Origin: Paenibacillus brasilensis
GTDB taxonomy: Bacteria; Bacillota; Bacilli; Paenibacillales; Paenibacillaceae
DNA: 64,000 nt
Assembly: GCF_009363115.1 (NCBI RefSeq)
Contig: NZ_CP045298.1
Location: forward strand, 4,399,501 to 4,463,500
Direction of reading: 5' to 3'
The notes beneath the pieces were generated by a model that searched no databases, was not told the origin of the DNA, and worked only from the letters and a program-made list of their open reading frames with translations. This document shows, piece after piece, positions 32,152-40,791 of this stretch; position 1 is the first letter of the stretch; each line of letters begins with the position of its first letter. A program made the position numbers and the translations under genes.

Positions 32152-33600
32152 ATGTCGAACGATAAACAGTTTGTCGAGGAAATTACGCCACAGAGCGAAG
32201 ATTTTTCCCGATGGTATATTGATGTTATTAAAAAAGCAGAACTGATGGATTATTCCCCGGTTCGCGGGTGTATTGTATTCCGCCCAGATGGTTTTGAAAT
32301 TTGGGAGCACATCAAGGAAGCCATGGATGTACGTTTCAGAGAAACGGGGCATCGAAATGCCTATTTTCCAATGTTCATACCCGAAAGCTTTTTCCAAAAG
32401 GAAAAAGAGCATGTGGAAGGATTTAATCCTGAGCTTCCTTGGGTAACCGAGGCTGGAGGGGAAAAGCTGGAAGAGCGTCTTGCAATCCGTCCGACTTCGG
32501 AAACGATGATTGGACATATGTACTCCAAATGGATTCAATCCTATCGGGATCTGCCTGTGCTAATTAACCAATGGGCTAACGTGGTACGTTGGGAAAAACG
32601 GACATTGCCTTTCTTGCGTACAAGTGAATTTTTGTGGCAAGAAGGTCACACAGCTCATGAAACAGAGGAAGAAGCACGCGAAGAAACGATGAAAATGCTG
32701 GAAGTGTACCGTGAGGTCATCGAAGAAGTTCTGGCTATTCCGGTTATTACTGGGCAAAAAACGCCATCTGAAAAATTTGCAGGTGCGAAGGATACCTTCT
32801 CATTGGAAGCGATGATGAAGGATGGGCGTGCAGTACAAGCTGGGACTTCCCATTATATGGGGACCAATTTTGCGGTTGCATTTGATATTAAATATTTGAG
32901 CCGTGAAAACAATCTGGAGTTCGCACATACAACTTCATGGGGAACAAGTACACGTTTGATTGGTGCACTGATTATGGTCCATGGAGACGATCGTGGTCTG
33001 GCTTTGCCTCCTAAAGTTGCACCTACGCAAGTCGTTATGGTTCCAATCGGACCACCTAAGAAGCGTGATGCAGTTATCGCGCGTGCAGATGAATTGTTCA
33101 CTGAGTTGAAGCAAGCAGGTGTACGTGTGAAAATGGACGACCGTAGCGATGTAAGTCCGGGTTGGAAATTTAATGAATATGAAATGCGCGGTGTACCGGT
33201 ACGTTTGGAAATCGGACCTCGTGATATGGAAAATGGTGTTTGCGTACTCGTATCCCGTATTAGCGGGGAGAAAAAAATTGTTCAGCAGGACAACCTGGTA
33301 GAGGAAGTCCAAGCAATGCTTGCACAGGTACAACTTGAAATGTATGATCGCGCGAAGAATTTTATGGAAGAAAACTTCTATTCCGTCGATACGCTGGATG
33401 AAATGAAGGCGCTCATGGAAGAAAAACGTGGCTTTACTTTGGCAGGTTGGTGTGGATCTGAGGAATGTGAAGACAAGGTCAAAGAAGTAACAGGTGCTAC
33501 AAGCCGTAATATACCGTTTAAAACAACCGAGCAAAAGACCATATGTTTGTGCTGCGGCAAACCAGCCAAGCATACTGTAGTGTTCGCACGGGCGTACTAA
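32152..33600 (+). CDS. proS: Prolyl-tRNA synthetase, archaeal/eukaryotic-like type
   Basis: This class II enzyme charges tRNA-Pro. The 482-residue protein lacks the ~180-residue insertion (editing) domain of the usual ~565-residue bacterial ProRS. It shows the archaeal-like layout: SRWYIDVIKKAELMDYSPVR, then RPTSETMIGHMYSKWIQSYR, WANVVRWEKRTLPFLRTSEF and EGHTAHETEEEA, an anticodon-binding domain, and a C-terminal Cys-containing module (GWCGSEECEDK and ICLCCGKPAKHTVVFARAY). The terminal Tyr is typical of this type. The RBS is GGGAGG. The gene follows rseP as in B. subtilis, but with a different enzyme type. Confidence 0.95.
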   Translation: MSNDKQFVEEITPQSEDFSRWYIDVIKKAELMDYSPVRGCIVFRPDGFEIWEHIKEAMDVRFRETGHRNAYFPMFIPESFFQKEKEHVEGFNPELPWVTEAGGEKLEERLAIRPTSETMIGHMYSKWIQSYRDLPVLINQWANVVRWEKRTLPFLRTSEFLWQEGHTAHETEEEAREETMKMLEVYREVIEEVLAIPVITGQKTPSEKFAGAKDTFSLEAMMKDGRAVQAGTSHYMGTNFAVAFDIKYLSRENNLEFAHTTSWGTSTRLIGALIMVHGDDRGLALPPKVAPTQVVMVPIGPPKKRDAVIARADELFTELKQAGVRVKMDDRSDVSPGWKFNEYEMRGVPVRLEIGPRDMENGVCVLVSRISGEKKIVQQDNLVEEVQAMLAQVQLEMYDRAKNFMEENFYSVDTLDEMKALMEEKRGFTLAGWCGSEECEDKVKEVTGATSRNIPFKTTEQKTICLCCGKPAKHTVVFARAY

Positions 33601-33718
33601 TAAAGAAGTAAAGCAAACCCATTATACTCACTTCATTTTCTCTGCCAGCAGTATAACTGTACGTGGCAAATGCCCCGTAGGATTTATATTGCCGTGATGG
33701 AGGGGTGAGGTGGGCTAC

Positions 33719-33763
33719 GAAAAGCTTTTGCGGTCGGAGATGTTTTTGACGCAGAAGCTTTTC
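33719..33763 (+). other. Long hairpin in the proS-polC gap
   Basis: GAAAAGCTTTTGCG (33719-33732) pairs with CGCAGAAGCTTTTC (33750-33763), 14 bp with one G-U pair and a 17-base loop. It is followed by ATGTTTTCAG, which is only weakly U-rich. It could be a terminator for proS or a processing site. The rest of the 255-base gap shows nothing I can name apart from the promoter-like sequence listed next. Confidence 0.6.
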
Positions 33764-33782
33764 ATGTTTTCAGAATGTAGAA

Positions 33783-33810
33783 TTGAACATGAGGAGAACA
33801 GCTGTACACT
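33783..33810 (+). promoter_or_regulatory. Possible sigma-A promoter for polC
   Basis: TTGAAC (33783-33788), a 16-base spacer, and TACACT (33805-33810), about 45 bases before the polC start. Plausible but not strong. Confidence 0.4.
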
Positions 33811-33855
33811 AAGAAGACAGCTAGGCTAGCATCATTAGAAAATGGGGGGAAAGCC

Positions 33856-36800
33856 ATGGGCGGAGCTGAAGAAAAAAGAAAGCGGCTGGAACTGCTGATG
33901 AAACAGGTTGTGATGCCTGCAGGAGTGGTTGAACCTTACTTTTTGGACGGTTGGATTGATCAGGTGGAAATTAGCCGTACCAATAAGGATTGGAATATCA
34001 TCATTGTCAAGGAGACACTTGTCCCTGCTCAGGTGTACCGTACGTTTTGCATTCAGGTACAGGAAAAGATGAATCATATCGCTAAAATAACGTTTCAGTT
34101 TCATTATAGTGAGCAGGTTCAGCCTGGTGATATTATCGGCGAATACTGGAAGCTTTTTCTGGAGTGGGTGCATCGTGAAATTCCCTCTGTAAACGGTTGG
34201 ATGAATCGGGCTGTGCATGAGTGGGAAGATGGGCTATTCATACTGACGATGAGCGATAGCATGTCGCTGGAGCTGGCACGTAAAAAACAGATTGACCAAG
34301 CTATTATCAAATTTTACGATAAATATTTTGGACTCTCCATGCGCGTTAAAATTCAGGTGGGTGAAAGTAACCAGGAGGCGTTGCAGCAGTTCCAAGAGAA
34401 GAAGATGCAGGAAGAACGCGAAGTTATTCAGAAGATGATGGAAAGTATGGAATCTGAAATGCCGCCTGAAGATGAGGAAGAGGGAGATGTCCGGCTTCAA
34501 TTTGGTTATGAAATCAAAGAACCACCTGTTCCGATGCAGGATATTCAGGACGAAGAAAAGAAGGTCACGTTACAGGGAACAATCTTCGGTCTGGATAGTA
34601 AAGAGCTGCGTAATGGCAGTACACTGTTTACATTCTATTTGACGGACTTTAGTGATTCGCTACAGATGAAAATGTTTGCAAAAACAAAAGAAGATCTAAA
34701 GATACTTAGCCTGCTGGCTAACGGAAAATGGGTCAAAGTCCGCGGTCGAGTAGAATACGATCGTTTTATGCAAATTCCCGAGCTGGTTATGATTCCTTCC
34801 GATCTGGTTGAAGTACAGGCTCCACCTACTCGCAAGGATAATGCAGAGGAAAAGCGGGTTGAGTTCCATCTGCATACGAAGATGAGCGCAATGGACGCTG
34901 TAGCCTCGATTGACCAATATGTCAAAACAGCCGCCAAATGGGGTCACAAGGCGATTGCGGTCACCGATCATGGTGGTGTGCAATGCTATCCTGATGCTGC
35001 TAAGGCAGCAAAGAAAAACGGAATTAAAATGATCTACGGCATTGAGGCCAATGTGGTTAATGATGCAGTTGAGGTTGTGATGCAGGCGCAGCCGTTAAAT
35101 TTGAAAACAGCGACTTATGTCGTTTTTGATATTGAAACTACCGGTTTGTCCGTCACGCAAAATAAAATCATTGAGATAGCGGCTGTCAAAATGCATGAAG
35201 GCAAGGAAGTTGACCGTTATGCTACCTTTGTTAATCCGCATGAGCGTATTCCCTACAATATCCAGCAATTGACCAACATTAACGATGAAATGGTCAAGGA
35301 TGCACCCGATGTGGAACCAGTTATGAAGGAGTTCGTAGCTTTTGCTGGCGATGCTGTGTTGGTTGCCCATAATGCGAGATTTGATGTCGGTTTTATCCAG
35401 GCAACTCTTCGAAAGATGGGTTTGCCTGAAATGACCAATCCGGTACTGGATACGCTGGAACTGGCCCGTTTGCTTTTTCCAACCATGAAGAATCACCGCT
35501 TGAATACACTGACGACCAAATATAAGGTTGCGCTTGAAAGCCATCACCGAGCCATTGATGATACGGTTGCTTTGACAGAGGTGTTGAATGGTTTGCTTAA
35601 TGATGCGGAACAAATTAAAGGTATGAAAATGCTCGACCGTTTGAATGACTATGTGGGAAAGGATTTATCGACCGCTCGTCCGTTCCACTGCTGCATTTAT
35701 GCCCTTAATCCGATAGGTAAAAAAAATCTGTACAAGCTGGTATCGATGTCTCACACCGAATATTTTAAGCGTGTGCCTTGTATTCCTAAATCTAAATTGT
35801 CTGAAATGAGAGACGGACTGCTCATCATTTCCGGCTGCGAAAAAGGAGAATTTTTCGAGGCCGTGTTGAACAAATCCGAGGAGGAAGCCGAGGAAATCGC
35901 CCAGTTTTATGATGTGCTGGAGATTCAACCTTTAACGATGTATATGCATCTGGTGGAAAAGCAGCTGGTAAGCGGACCTGATGCCCTGAAAACGGCCTTA
36001 CGCAAAGTATGCGAAATAGGAAAACGACTTGATAAGCCCGTGATTGCTACAGGCAATGTTCACTATTTGGAGACTCGCGATAAGCTGTACCGTGATATCA
36101 CCATTCACGGCATTACGGGATTTAGCCCGCTAAAGGATATCCGTAAGCCGGATGCTCATTTGCGGACAACGGATGAAATGCTGGCGGAGTTCGAGTATTT
36201 GGGTGAGGAAAAAGCTTATGAGGTCGTTGTGACAAACACCAGCGAGCTTGCGGACCGTTTTGAGGAACTGGAACTGTTCCCTGACAAGCTGTTTACGCCA
36301 TTGCTGGACGGAGCCGACGAGGAAATCCGTAATACATGCTATGAGACGGCTCAATCCATTTATGGTGAACCCTTGCCTGAGGTCGTTGTAGCACGTCTTG
36401 AAAAAGAATTGGAACCTATTATTAAATACGGTTTCTCCGCTAACTATCTCATTTCCGAGCGTCTGGTTAAAAAGTCTAATCAGGATGGATACCTGGTAGG
36501 TTCACGGGGGTCTGTTGGCTCATCTGTGGTAGCTACTTTTCTCGGTATTTCTGAGGTTAATCCATTGCCTGCCCATTACATTTGTGGTAATCCTGAATGC
36601 AGACACAGCGAATGGTTTTTGGACGGAAGTGTACCGAGCGGGTTTGACTTGCCAGATAAAAACTGTCCGAATTGCGGAGGCAAGCTCAAGGGTGAGGGGC
36701 AGGATATCCCCTTTGAAACGTTCCTCGGCTTTAAAGGAGATAAAGTTCCGGATATTGACTTGAACTTCTCCGGAGAATATCAGCCTGTCGCACATAACTA

Positions 36801-38172
36801 TACGAAGGTGCTGTTTGGTGAAAAAAGTGTTTTCCGTGCAGGAACCATCGGTACGGTTGCCGAGAAAACGGCGTTTGGTTTTGCAAAAAAATATGAAGAG
36901 GCACACCATAAAAAATGGCGCGGGGCCGAGCTGAACAGGCTGGCTTCCGGCTGTACAGGTGTAAAACGCAGTACGGGACAGCATCCAGGCGGGATCGTTG
37001 TTGTTCCCGATTATATTGAGGTCGAGGACATTACACCGGTGCAATATCCGGCTGATGATACGAGCTCGGAATGGAAAACGACGCATTTTGATTATCACGC
37101 TTTTGATGCGAATTTACTCAAGCTCGATATTCTGGGCCATGATGATCCGACCATGATGAGGATGCTTCAGGATTTGACCGGGGTTGATCCTACGACAATT
37201 CCTATGAATGACCCTAAGGTGATGAGCATGTTTAACTCCACGGAGGCACTCGGTGTAACACCGCAGCAAATCCGTACACCTGTTGCAACCTATGGTGTTC
37301 CAGAGATGGGGACAAAGTTTGTACGCCAGATGCTGGTAGAGTCGCAGCCGAGTTCTTTTGCCGATTTACTGCAAATATCCGGTTTGTCTCACGGTACGGG
37401 CGTATGGCTGGGGAACGCGCAGGAATTGATCAAAAATAATACCTGCAACATCAAAACCGTAATTGGTTGCCGGGATGATATCATGCTCTTTTTGATTTAC
37501 AAGGCGGGGATGGATGCAGGTCTGGCCTTTAAAATTACGGAGAGCGTGCGTAAAGGTAAGGGACTTAGTGCCGAATGGATTGAGGAAATGAAAAAATGCA
37601 AGGTGCCACAATGGTACATTGATTCCTGTCTGAAAATCCAGTACATGTTTCCAAAGGCGCATGCTGCAGCCTATGTTATTTCAGCGGTGCGTACAGCATA
37701 TTTCAAGCTGTATCATCCGATTGAATATTATGCGACTTATTTCTCAGTACGTGCAGCCGATTTTGATATTGAGCTGTGCTGTCAGGGGTATGATGCGATC
37801 GCGAGGAAGATTGTCGAAATCGAGCAGCTTGGTTTTCAGGCACCGCCAAAAGAAAAAGGGATGCTGCCGATCCTGGAAATGGCTTTGGAAATGACAGCTC
37901 GCGGTTTCAGTTTCAAATCCATTGATTTGTACCGTTCCGAAGCTACACGCTTCAAAGTGGATGGAGATTCGCTCATCCCTCCGTTCGGAGCCCTTCAGGG
38001 GATTGGTGATAATGCGGCGCGTAACATCGCAGCTGCCCGCGAGCAGGGTGAGTTTTTGTCTGTCGAGGATTTTCAGCAAAAGTCGAAGGCCAGTAAAACC
38101 ATTGTCGAAATGCTGTCCCAGATGGGATGCTTCCGTGGTCTGCCGGAGAGTAATCAGCTGTCTCTGTTTTAA
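33856..38172 (+). CDS. polC: DNA polymerase III alpha subunit, Gram-positive PolC type
   Basis: PolC is the main replicative polymerase of low-GC Gram-positives, with a built-in proofreading exonuclease. The 1438-residue length matches the family. Domain order is: N-terminal domains; OB fold (about 235-320, KVTLQGTIFGLDSKELRNGS); PHP domain (from ~334, VEFHLHTKMSAMDAVASIDQ) interrupted by the DnaQ-like exonuclease (about 418-585, TYVVFDIETTGLSVTQNKII); a zinc-binding element (CGNPEC near 910 and CPNCGG near 937); palm with VPDIDLNFSGEYQ; then fingers and duplex-binding parts, ending LFQNSLF-like in SNQLSLF. The start ATG is preceded by a GGGGGGAAAG site. Confidence 0.97.
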   Translation: MGGAEEKRKRLELLMKQVVMPAGVVEPYFLDGWIDQVEISRTNKDWNIIIVKETLVPAQVYRTFCIQVQEKMNHIAKITFQFHYSEQVQPGDIIGEYWKLFLEWVHREIPSVNGWMNRAVHEWEDGLFILTMSDSMSLELARKKQIDQAIIKFYDKYFGLSMRVKIQVGESNQEALQQFQEKKMQEEREVIQKMMESMESEMPPEDEEEGDVRLQFGYEIKEPPVPMQDIQDEEKKVTLQGTIFGLDSKELRNGSTLFTFYLTDFSDSLQMKMFAKTKEDLKILSLLANGKWVKVRGRVEYDRFMQIPELVMIPSDLVEVQAPPTRKDNAEEKRVEFHLHTKMSAMDAVASIDQYVKTAAKWGHKAIAVTDHGGVQCYPDAAKAAKKNGIKMIYGIEANVVNDAVEVVMQAQPLNLKTATYVVFDIETTGLSVTQNKIIEIAAVKMHEGKEVDRYATFVNPHERIPYNIQQLTNINDEMVKDAPDVEPVMKEFVAFAGDAVLVAHNARFDVGFIQATLRKMGLPEMTNPVLDTLELARLLFPTMKNHRLNTLTTKYKVALESHHRAIDDTVALTEVLNGLLNDAEQIKGMKMLDRLNDYVGKDLSTARPFHCCIYALNPIGKKNLYKLVSMSHTEYFKRVPCIPKSKLSEMRDGLLIISGCEKGEFFEAVLNKSEEEAEEIAQFYDVLEIQPLTMYMHLVEKQLVSGPDALKTALRKVCEIGKRLDKPVIATGNVHYLETRDKLYRDITIHGITGFSPLKDIRKPDAHLRTTDEMLAEFEYLGEEKAYEVVVTNTSELADRFEELELFPDKLFTPLLDGADEEIRNTCYETAQSIYGEPLPEVVVARLEKELEPIIKYGFSANYLISERLVKKSNQDGYLVGSRGSVGSSVVATFLGISEVNPLPAHYICGNPECRHSEWFLDGSVPSGFDLPDKNCPNCGGKLKGEGQDIPFETFLGFKGDKVPDIDLNFSGEYQPVAHNYTKVLFGEKSVFRAGTIGTVAEKTAFGFAKKYEEAHHKKWRGAELNRLASGCTGVKRSTGQHPGGIVVVPDYIEVEDITPVQYPADDTSSEWKTTHFDYHAFDANLLKLDILGHDDPTMMRMLQDLTGVDPTTIPMNDPKVMSMFNSTEALGVTPQQIRTPVATYGVPEMGTKFVRQMLVESQPSSFADLLQISGLSHGTGVWLGNAQELIKNNTCNIKTVIGCRDDIMLFLIYKAGMDAGLAFKITESVRKGKGLSAEWIEEMKKCKVPQWYIDSCLKIQYMFPKAHAAAYVISAVRTAYFKLYHPIEYYATYFSVRAADFDIELCCQGYDAIARKIVEIEQLGFQAPPKEKGMLPILEMALEMTARGFSFKSIDLYRSEATRFKVDGDSLIPPFGALQGIGDNAARNIAAAREQGEFLSVEDFQQKSKASKTIVEMLSQMGCFRGLPESNQLSLF

Positions 38173-38201
38173 TTCGTACCACAGTAGTCAAGCTCTGGCA
38201 C

Positions 38202-38230
38202 TTGTCACATAACTACGGTTATGTTATAAT
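38202..38230 (+). promoter_or_regulatory. Strong sigma-A-type promoter for the rimP-nusA-infB operon
   Basis: TTGTCA (38202-38207), a 17-base spacer, and a perfect TATAAT (38225-38230). It lies 30 bases after the polC stop and about 250 bases before rimP. Confidence 0.82.
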
Positions 38231-38236
38231 TTTTTT

Positions 38237-38483
38237 GGTAATCATGGAGATAAAACTGTTGCTAAAAGAGTGGGGAAACCCACTCTTTACTGTTTGATAC
38301 ACAGTTACAACGTGAAAACGTTATTTTTGGGCCAAAACCGGTACGCCGGTTTATTTGCAGTGAGCCCGAAATGAACATTACATCAAATAAAAATGGAAAA
38401 TGCCGGTGATGAAGAAGCATTGTCCATAGTAATGGGGCGTCTTTTTTCACCACAGGAAAGTTTACTTTTGGAGGTTATAATCT
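38237..38483 (+). other. Long structured 5' leader of rimP-nusA operon
   Basis: Together with the promoter this accounts for the 311-base gap between polC and rimP. The predicted leader of about 245 nt contains a perfect 10-bp hairpin AAAGAGTGGG/CCCACTCTTT closed by a GAAA tetraloop (38265-38288), a short AACG/CGTT hairpin near 38308-38321, and AAACCGG/CCGGTTT near 38335-38352. A T-run (GTCTTTTTTCACC) near 38440-38455 follows a G/C-rich stretch and may form a terminator. No open frame of note lies here. The arrangement would suit attenuation, but no known motif was recognised. Confidence 0.55.
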
Positions 38484-38945
38484 TTGAGCACACCAAAGAT
38501 CAAATCAGCAGTAGAAGAAATGGCCCAACCTTATCTCGATGAGCATGGCTTTGAACTGGTCGATGTCGAGTATGTTAAAGAGGGCAGCAATTGGTTTCTT
38601 CGCGTTTTTGTAGACAAAGACGGAGGAATTGATCTGGACGACTGTAGTATGATCAGTGAGTATCTGGGCCAAAAGCTGGATGAGAATGATCCGGTTTCTA
38701 CAGCATATTTTCTGGAGGTATCTTCACCAGGCGCCGAAAGACCGCTGAAAAAAGCGGAGGACGTTGCTAAAGCGGTAGGCAAAAATGTATTTGTTACTAC
38801 ATACGAGCCGATCAACGGCCTGAAGGAATTTGAAGGTCGTCTGCTTTCTTTTGAGGATGGAGAGCTTACCATTCAAAGCGGACAAAAGAAGCATGCCATA
38901 CCTTATGAAAAGGTAGCTGGTGCAAGGCTCGCGATCATATTTTAA
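38484..38945 (+). CDS. rimP: Ribosome maturation factor RimP
   Basis: RimP acts in 30S subunit maturation. The 153-residue protein has the N-terminal alpha/beta domain (GFELVDVEYVKEGSNWFLRV followed by FVDKDGGIDLDDC), the signature FLEVSSPGAERPLKKAEDV and a C-terminal SH3-like domain. The start is TTG at 38484 with GGAGGTTATAATC upstream. It leads the nusA-infB operon as in most bacteria. Confidence 0.96.
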   Translation: MSTPKIKSAVEEMAQPYLDEHGFELVDVEYVKEGSNWFLRVFVDKDGGIDLDDCSMISEYLGQKLDENDPVSTAYFLEVSSPGAERPLKKAEDVAKAVGKNVFVTTYEPINGLKEFEGRLLSFEDGELTIQSGQKKHAIPYEKVAGARLAIIF

Positions 38946-39045
38946 TTCGGGTTTGATTGTTGCTGTTTGACATGACTTCATGTTTTATACCTCGTGTGCT
39001 GACCAGGACACAGGTGCCATCATTTGAAAGGGGGAGCAGTAATCC

Positions 39046-40143
39046 ATGAGTATGGATTTTATTGAAGCAATGAACGAGTTGGAAAGAGAAAAGGGGATCA
39101 GCAAGGATGTGCTGTTTGAGGCCATTGAAGCAGCATTGATTTCCAGCTACAAACGGAATTTCAACACTGCACAGAACGTGCGTGTTGATATGAACCGCAA
39201 CTCGGGAGTCATTAAGGTATATGCGCGCAAGCTGATTGTTGAGGAGGTTCTGGACCCTCGCACCGAGATTTCGTTGCCGGCGGCTCGTGAAATTAATCCG
39301 CATTTTCAGTTGGAGGATATCGCTGAAATTGAAGTTACACCACGTGATTTTGGACGGATTGCTGCACAAACAGCGAAGCAGGTCGTGACCCAGCGCATCC
39401 GCGAAGCGGAACGGGGATTGATCTACAACAAGTTTGTGGACAAGGAAGAAGATATTGTAACAGGAACCGTACAGCGCCAAGACCCGCGCAATATTTATAT
39501 TGATTTGGGCAAGGTAGAAGCGGTTCTGCCGTTGAGCGAGCTGATGCCGAATGAGAAATTTAATCATCTGGATCGAATCAAGGCTTATATTACCAAGGTA
39601 GAGAACACAACCAAAGGGCCGCAAATTATGCTGTCCCGCTCACATCCGGGTCTGCTAAAGCGTCTGTTTGAACTCGAAGTGCCTGAAATTTTTGACGGTG
39701 TTGTAGAGATTCGTTCTGTAGCGCGTGAAGCAGGCTTCCGTTCTAAAATCGCGGTTCATTCCCGCAATGAAGAGGTTGATCCGGTAGGCTCCTGTGTAGG
39801 ACCTAGAGGAACACGGGTACAAACTATTGTGAATGAGCTGCGTGGTGAAAAAATCGACATTGTGCGCTATTCCGATAACGTTGACGAATACGTTGCTAAT
39901 GCGTTAAGCCCATCTAAAGTACTTGAAGTACAGGTGTTTGAAGAAGAAAAGATGGCACGCGTCATTGTACCGGATTATCAGCTTTCTCTGGCTATTGGCA
40001 TCAAAGGGCAGAATGCTCGTCTTGCTGCTAAGCTTACGGGCTGGAAAATTGATATTAAGAGTGAAACACAGGCGGAGGAAGAGCTTGGCAGACCAAGAAC
40101 TTCCACCGATGAAATGCATCAGGATTCCGTGTCAGTAGATTAA
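39046..40143 (+). CDS. nusA: Transcription termination/antitermination factor NusA
   Basis: NusA binds RNA polymerase and nascent RNA to modulate pausing and termination. In the 365-residue protein an N-terminal polymerase-binding domain (about 1-125) is followed by an S1 domain (about 134-200, DIVTGTVQRQDPRNIYIDLG) and two KH domains (FRSKIAVHSRNEEVDPVGSC and LSLAIGIKGQNARLAAKLTG). It lacks the C-terminal acidic repeats of E. coli NusA, as is usual in Bacillota. The 100-base gap upstream holds a GGGGGAG ribosome site but no convincing promoter. Confidence 0.97.
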   Translation: MSMDFIEAMNELEREKGISKDVLFEAIEAALISSYKRNFNTAQNVRVDMNRNSGVIKVYARKLIVEEVLDPRTEISLPAAREINPHFQLEDIAEIEVTPRDFGRIAAQTAKQVVTQRIREAERGLIYNKFVDKEEDIVTGTVQRQDPRNIYIDLGKVEAVLPLSELMPNEKFNHLDRIKAYITKVENTTKGPQIMLSRSHPGLLKRLFELEVPEIFDGVVEIRSVAREAGFRSKIAVHSRNEEVDPVGSCVGPRGTRVQTIVNELRGEKIDIVRYSDNVDEYVANALSPSKVLEVQVFEEEKMARVIVPDYQLSLAIGIKGQNARLAAKLTGWKIDIKSETQAEEELGRPRTSTDEMHQDSVSVD

Positions 40144-40166
40144 GCGGAGTGTAGGGGGGTTAATGC

Positions 40167-40475
40167 ATGAAACAGAGAAAGATACCTTTGCGCAAATGTG
40201 TGGCCTGTCATGAAATGATGCCAAAGAAGCAGTTGATCCGTGTCGTCAAAACCCCTGAAGACGAAGTGCTGATTGACTTGACCGGTAAAAAGTCAGGACG
40301 CGGCGCTTACTTGTGCGGCAAAGCCGCCTGCTTCAAGCTGGCTCAAAAAAGTAAGGCACTGGATCGAGCATTGAAGCACTCGGTTCATCCTGACATCTAT
40401 GAGCAGCTAAGTCGTGATTTTGCTGCCGTCGAGGAAGAATTCCTGGCGGCACAAGGCAGCGTGCAGGATGAATAA
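40167..40475 (+). CDS. ylxR: YlxR family protein (RNase P modulator RnpM)
   Basis: The 102-residue basic protein has RKIPLRKCVACHEMMPKKQL, then LIRVVKTPEDEVLIDLTGKK and SGRGAYLCGKAACFKLA, the DUF448/YlxR signature. The Cys residues in CVAC and LCGKAAC recall a degenerate metal site. In B. subtilis YlxR is reported to bind the RNase P RNA and modulate its activity; this is applied here by homology. It overlaps ylxQ by eight bases. Confidence 0.94.
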   Translation: MKQRKIPLRKCVACHEMMPKKQLIRVVKTPEDEVLIDLTGKKSGRGAYLCGKAACFKLAQKSKALDRALKHSVHPDIYEQLSRDFAAVEEEFLAAQGSVQDE

Positions 40476-40791
40476 GGCGCTGTCTGGATTGGGTCTTGCC
40501 ATGAGAGCTGGCAAGCTGCTAACAGGTGATGAGATCGTTTATAAAGCGATCAGGTCTTCAGAAGCCAAGCTGGTCATTCTTGCGAAAGATGCTTCAATGA
40601 ATACTCAAAAGAAATTCCGCGACAAATGCGGGACGTACAAAATCCCCTTATTGATAGGATTTGACCGGGAAAGCTTGGGAAGCAGTATCGGCAAACCTGA
40701 ACGGGTGGTGCTGGCTGTGACAGATCAAGGATTCGCGAAATTGATCATGAAACATGCGGGGATAATGTCGGAGGTGGAGTATATTGAGTAA
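40468..40791 (+). CDS. ylxQ: YlxQ, L7Ae-family RNA-binding protein
   Basis: The 107-residue L7Ae/L30e/S12e-fold protein is likely to bind kink-turn RNA. It shows GLAMRAGKLLTGDEIVYKAI and RSSEAKLVILAKDAS followed by KIPLLIGFDRESLGSSIGKP. The ATG at 40468 is inside the end of ylxR and gives the expected N-terminus; the upstream open frame from 40414 is not needed. It overlaps the infB start by eight bases. Confidence 0.93.
   Translation: MNKALSGLGLAMRAGKLLTGDEIVYKAIRSSEAKLVILAKDASMNTQKKFRDKCGTYKIPLLIGFDRESLGSSIGKPERVVLAVTDQGFAKLIMKHAGIMSEVEYIE

Noticed and set aside
33601..33855. T-box or other tRNA-sensing leader near proS
   Set aside because: No T-box sequence of the AGGGTGGNACCGCG kind was seen before proS or after it.
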